From: Candidatus Zhuqueibacterota bacterium RBG_16_48_16
Lineage (GTDB): Bacteria; Zhuqueibacterota; Zhuqueibacteria; Residuimicrobiales; Sediminimicrobiaceae
Reading direction: 5' to 3'
NCBI GenBank assembly: GCA_001771235.1
Contig: METF01000016.1
Span: 1-7,597, forward strand
DNA length: 7,597 nt
How positions within the stretch are numbered: position 1 is the stretch's first letter; each line of letters begins with the position of its first letter. Below, one piece after another: positions 7,479-7,597 of this stretch. The notes beneath the pieces are model-generated. The model worked only from the letters and a program-made list of their open reading frames with translations. It ran no database searches and was not told the DNA's origin. The translations under genes were made by a program, and so were the position numbers.

Positions 7479-7597
7479 ATGAACATATATGCCATTATCA
7501 TTCTAACGGCGCTATGTTTTGATTTTATACTCAACCTGATTGCCGATATACTCAATCTCAGCCATTTGCAGCCAGAGCTGCCCGGTGAATTTAGCGG
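7479..7597 (+). CDS. N-terminus of a Ste24-like M48 family metallopeptidase, 3'-truncated by window edge
   Basis: Thirty-nine complete codons are visible, too short to stand out as an open reading frame. The frame opens with ATG at 7479, just after an in-frame TGA (7473-7475), and stays open to the end. The product begins MNIYAIIILTALCFDFILNL, a membrane-spanning helix, followed by ADILNLSHLQPELPGEF. The pattern LN(L/S)xxLxPELPxEFxG is, from memory, the characteristic start of the Peptidase_M48_N region of Ste24/CAAX-type integral membrane zinc endopeptidases, where it is followed by the YxxxKYxxSxxYT segment. The catalytic HExxH motif would lie well beyond the window. No clear Shine-Dalgarno precedes the ATG. 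It is separated from the preceding gene by 95 nt and the hairpin, so it probably starts its own unit. The call rests on one short N-terminal match. Confidence 0.7.
   Translation, partial: MNIYAIIILTALCFDFILNLIADILNLSHLQPELPGEFS

Overview
The window looks like chromosomal DNA from a Gram-negative bacterium of the FCB group (Bacteroidota, Ignavibacteria, Calditrichota, KSB1, Marinimicrobia and relatives). Three protein types point there: a TonB-dependent receptor with an N-terminal carboxypeptidase-regulatory-like domain, a large secreted protein ending in a type IX secretion (T9SS) type A-like sorting domain, and a PorV/PorQ-family outer-membrane protein. The style of the middle protein (repeated DGIDNDGDG-like acidic motifs, one fibronectin type III-like module, a C-terminal VVPNPY sorting domain) recalls uncultured KSB1/Calditrichota/Marinimicrobia-type genomes. 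That lineage guess comes from memory and was not checked by search. Base composition looks balanced, near half G+C by eye.

Layout, all on the + strand. Positions 2-2899 hold a TonB-dependent receptor whose start lies before the window. After a 20-nt gap with a perfect AGGAGG, positions 2920-6300 encode a 1126-residue secreted multidomain protein. After a 57-nt gap with another strong Shine-Dalgarno, positions 6358-7383 encode a 341-residue PorV/PorQ-family protein. A perfect 15-bp inverted repeat with a 3-nt loop follows at 7392-7424. Finally, 7479 to the window end is the beginning of a Ste24-like M48 peptidase, cut by the window edge.

The first three genes probably form one transcription unit devoted to the outer membrane and cell surface. 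A plausible model is that the receptor imports a ligand, the middle protein is exported by T9SS and displayed or released, and the PorV-like protein is the outer-membrane factor that accepts T9SS cargo. The roles of the TonB receptor and the PorV-like protein rest on family recognition. The role of the middle protein and the partnership among the three are inference. No CRISPR array, tRNA, rRNA, insertion sequence or phage gene is visible.
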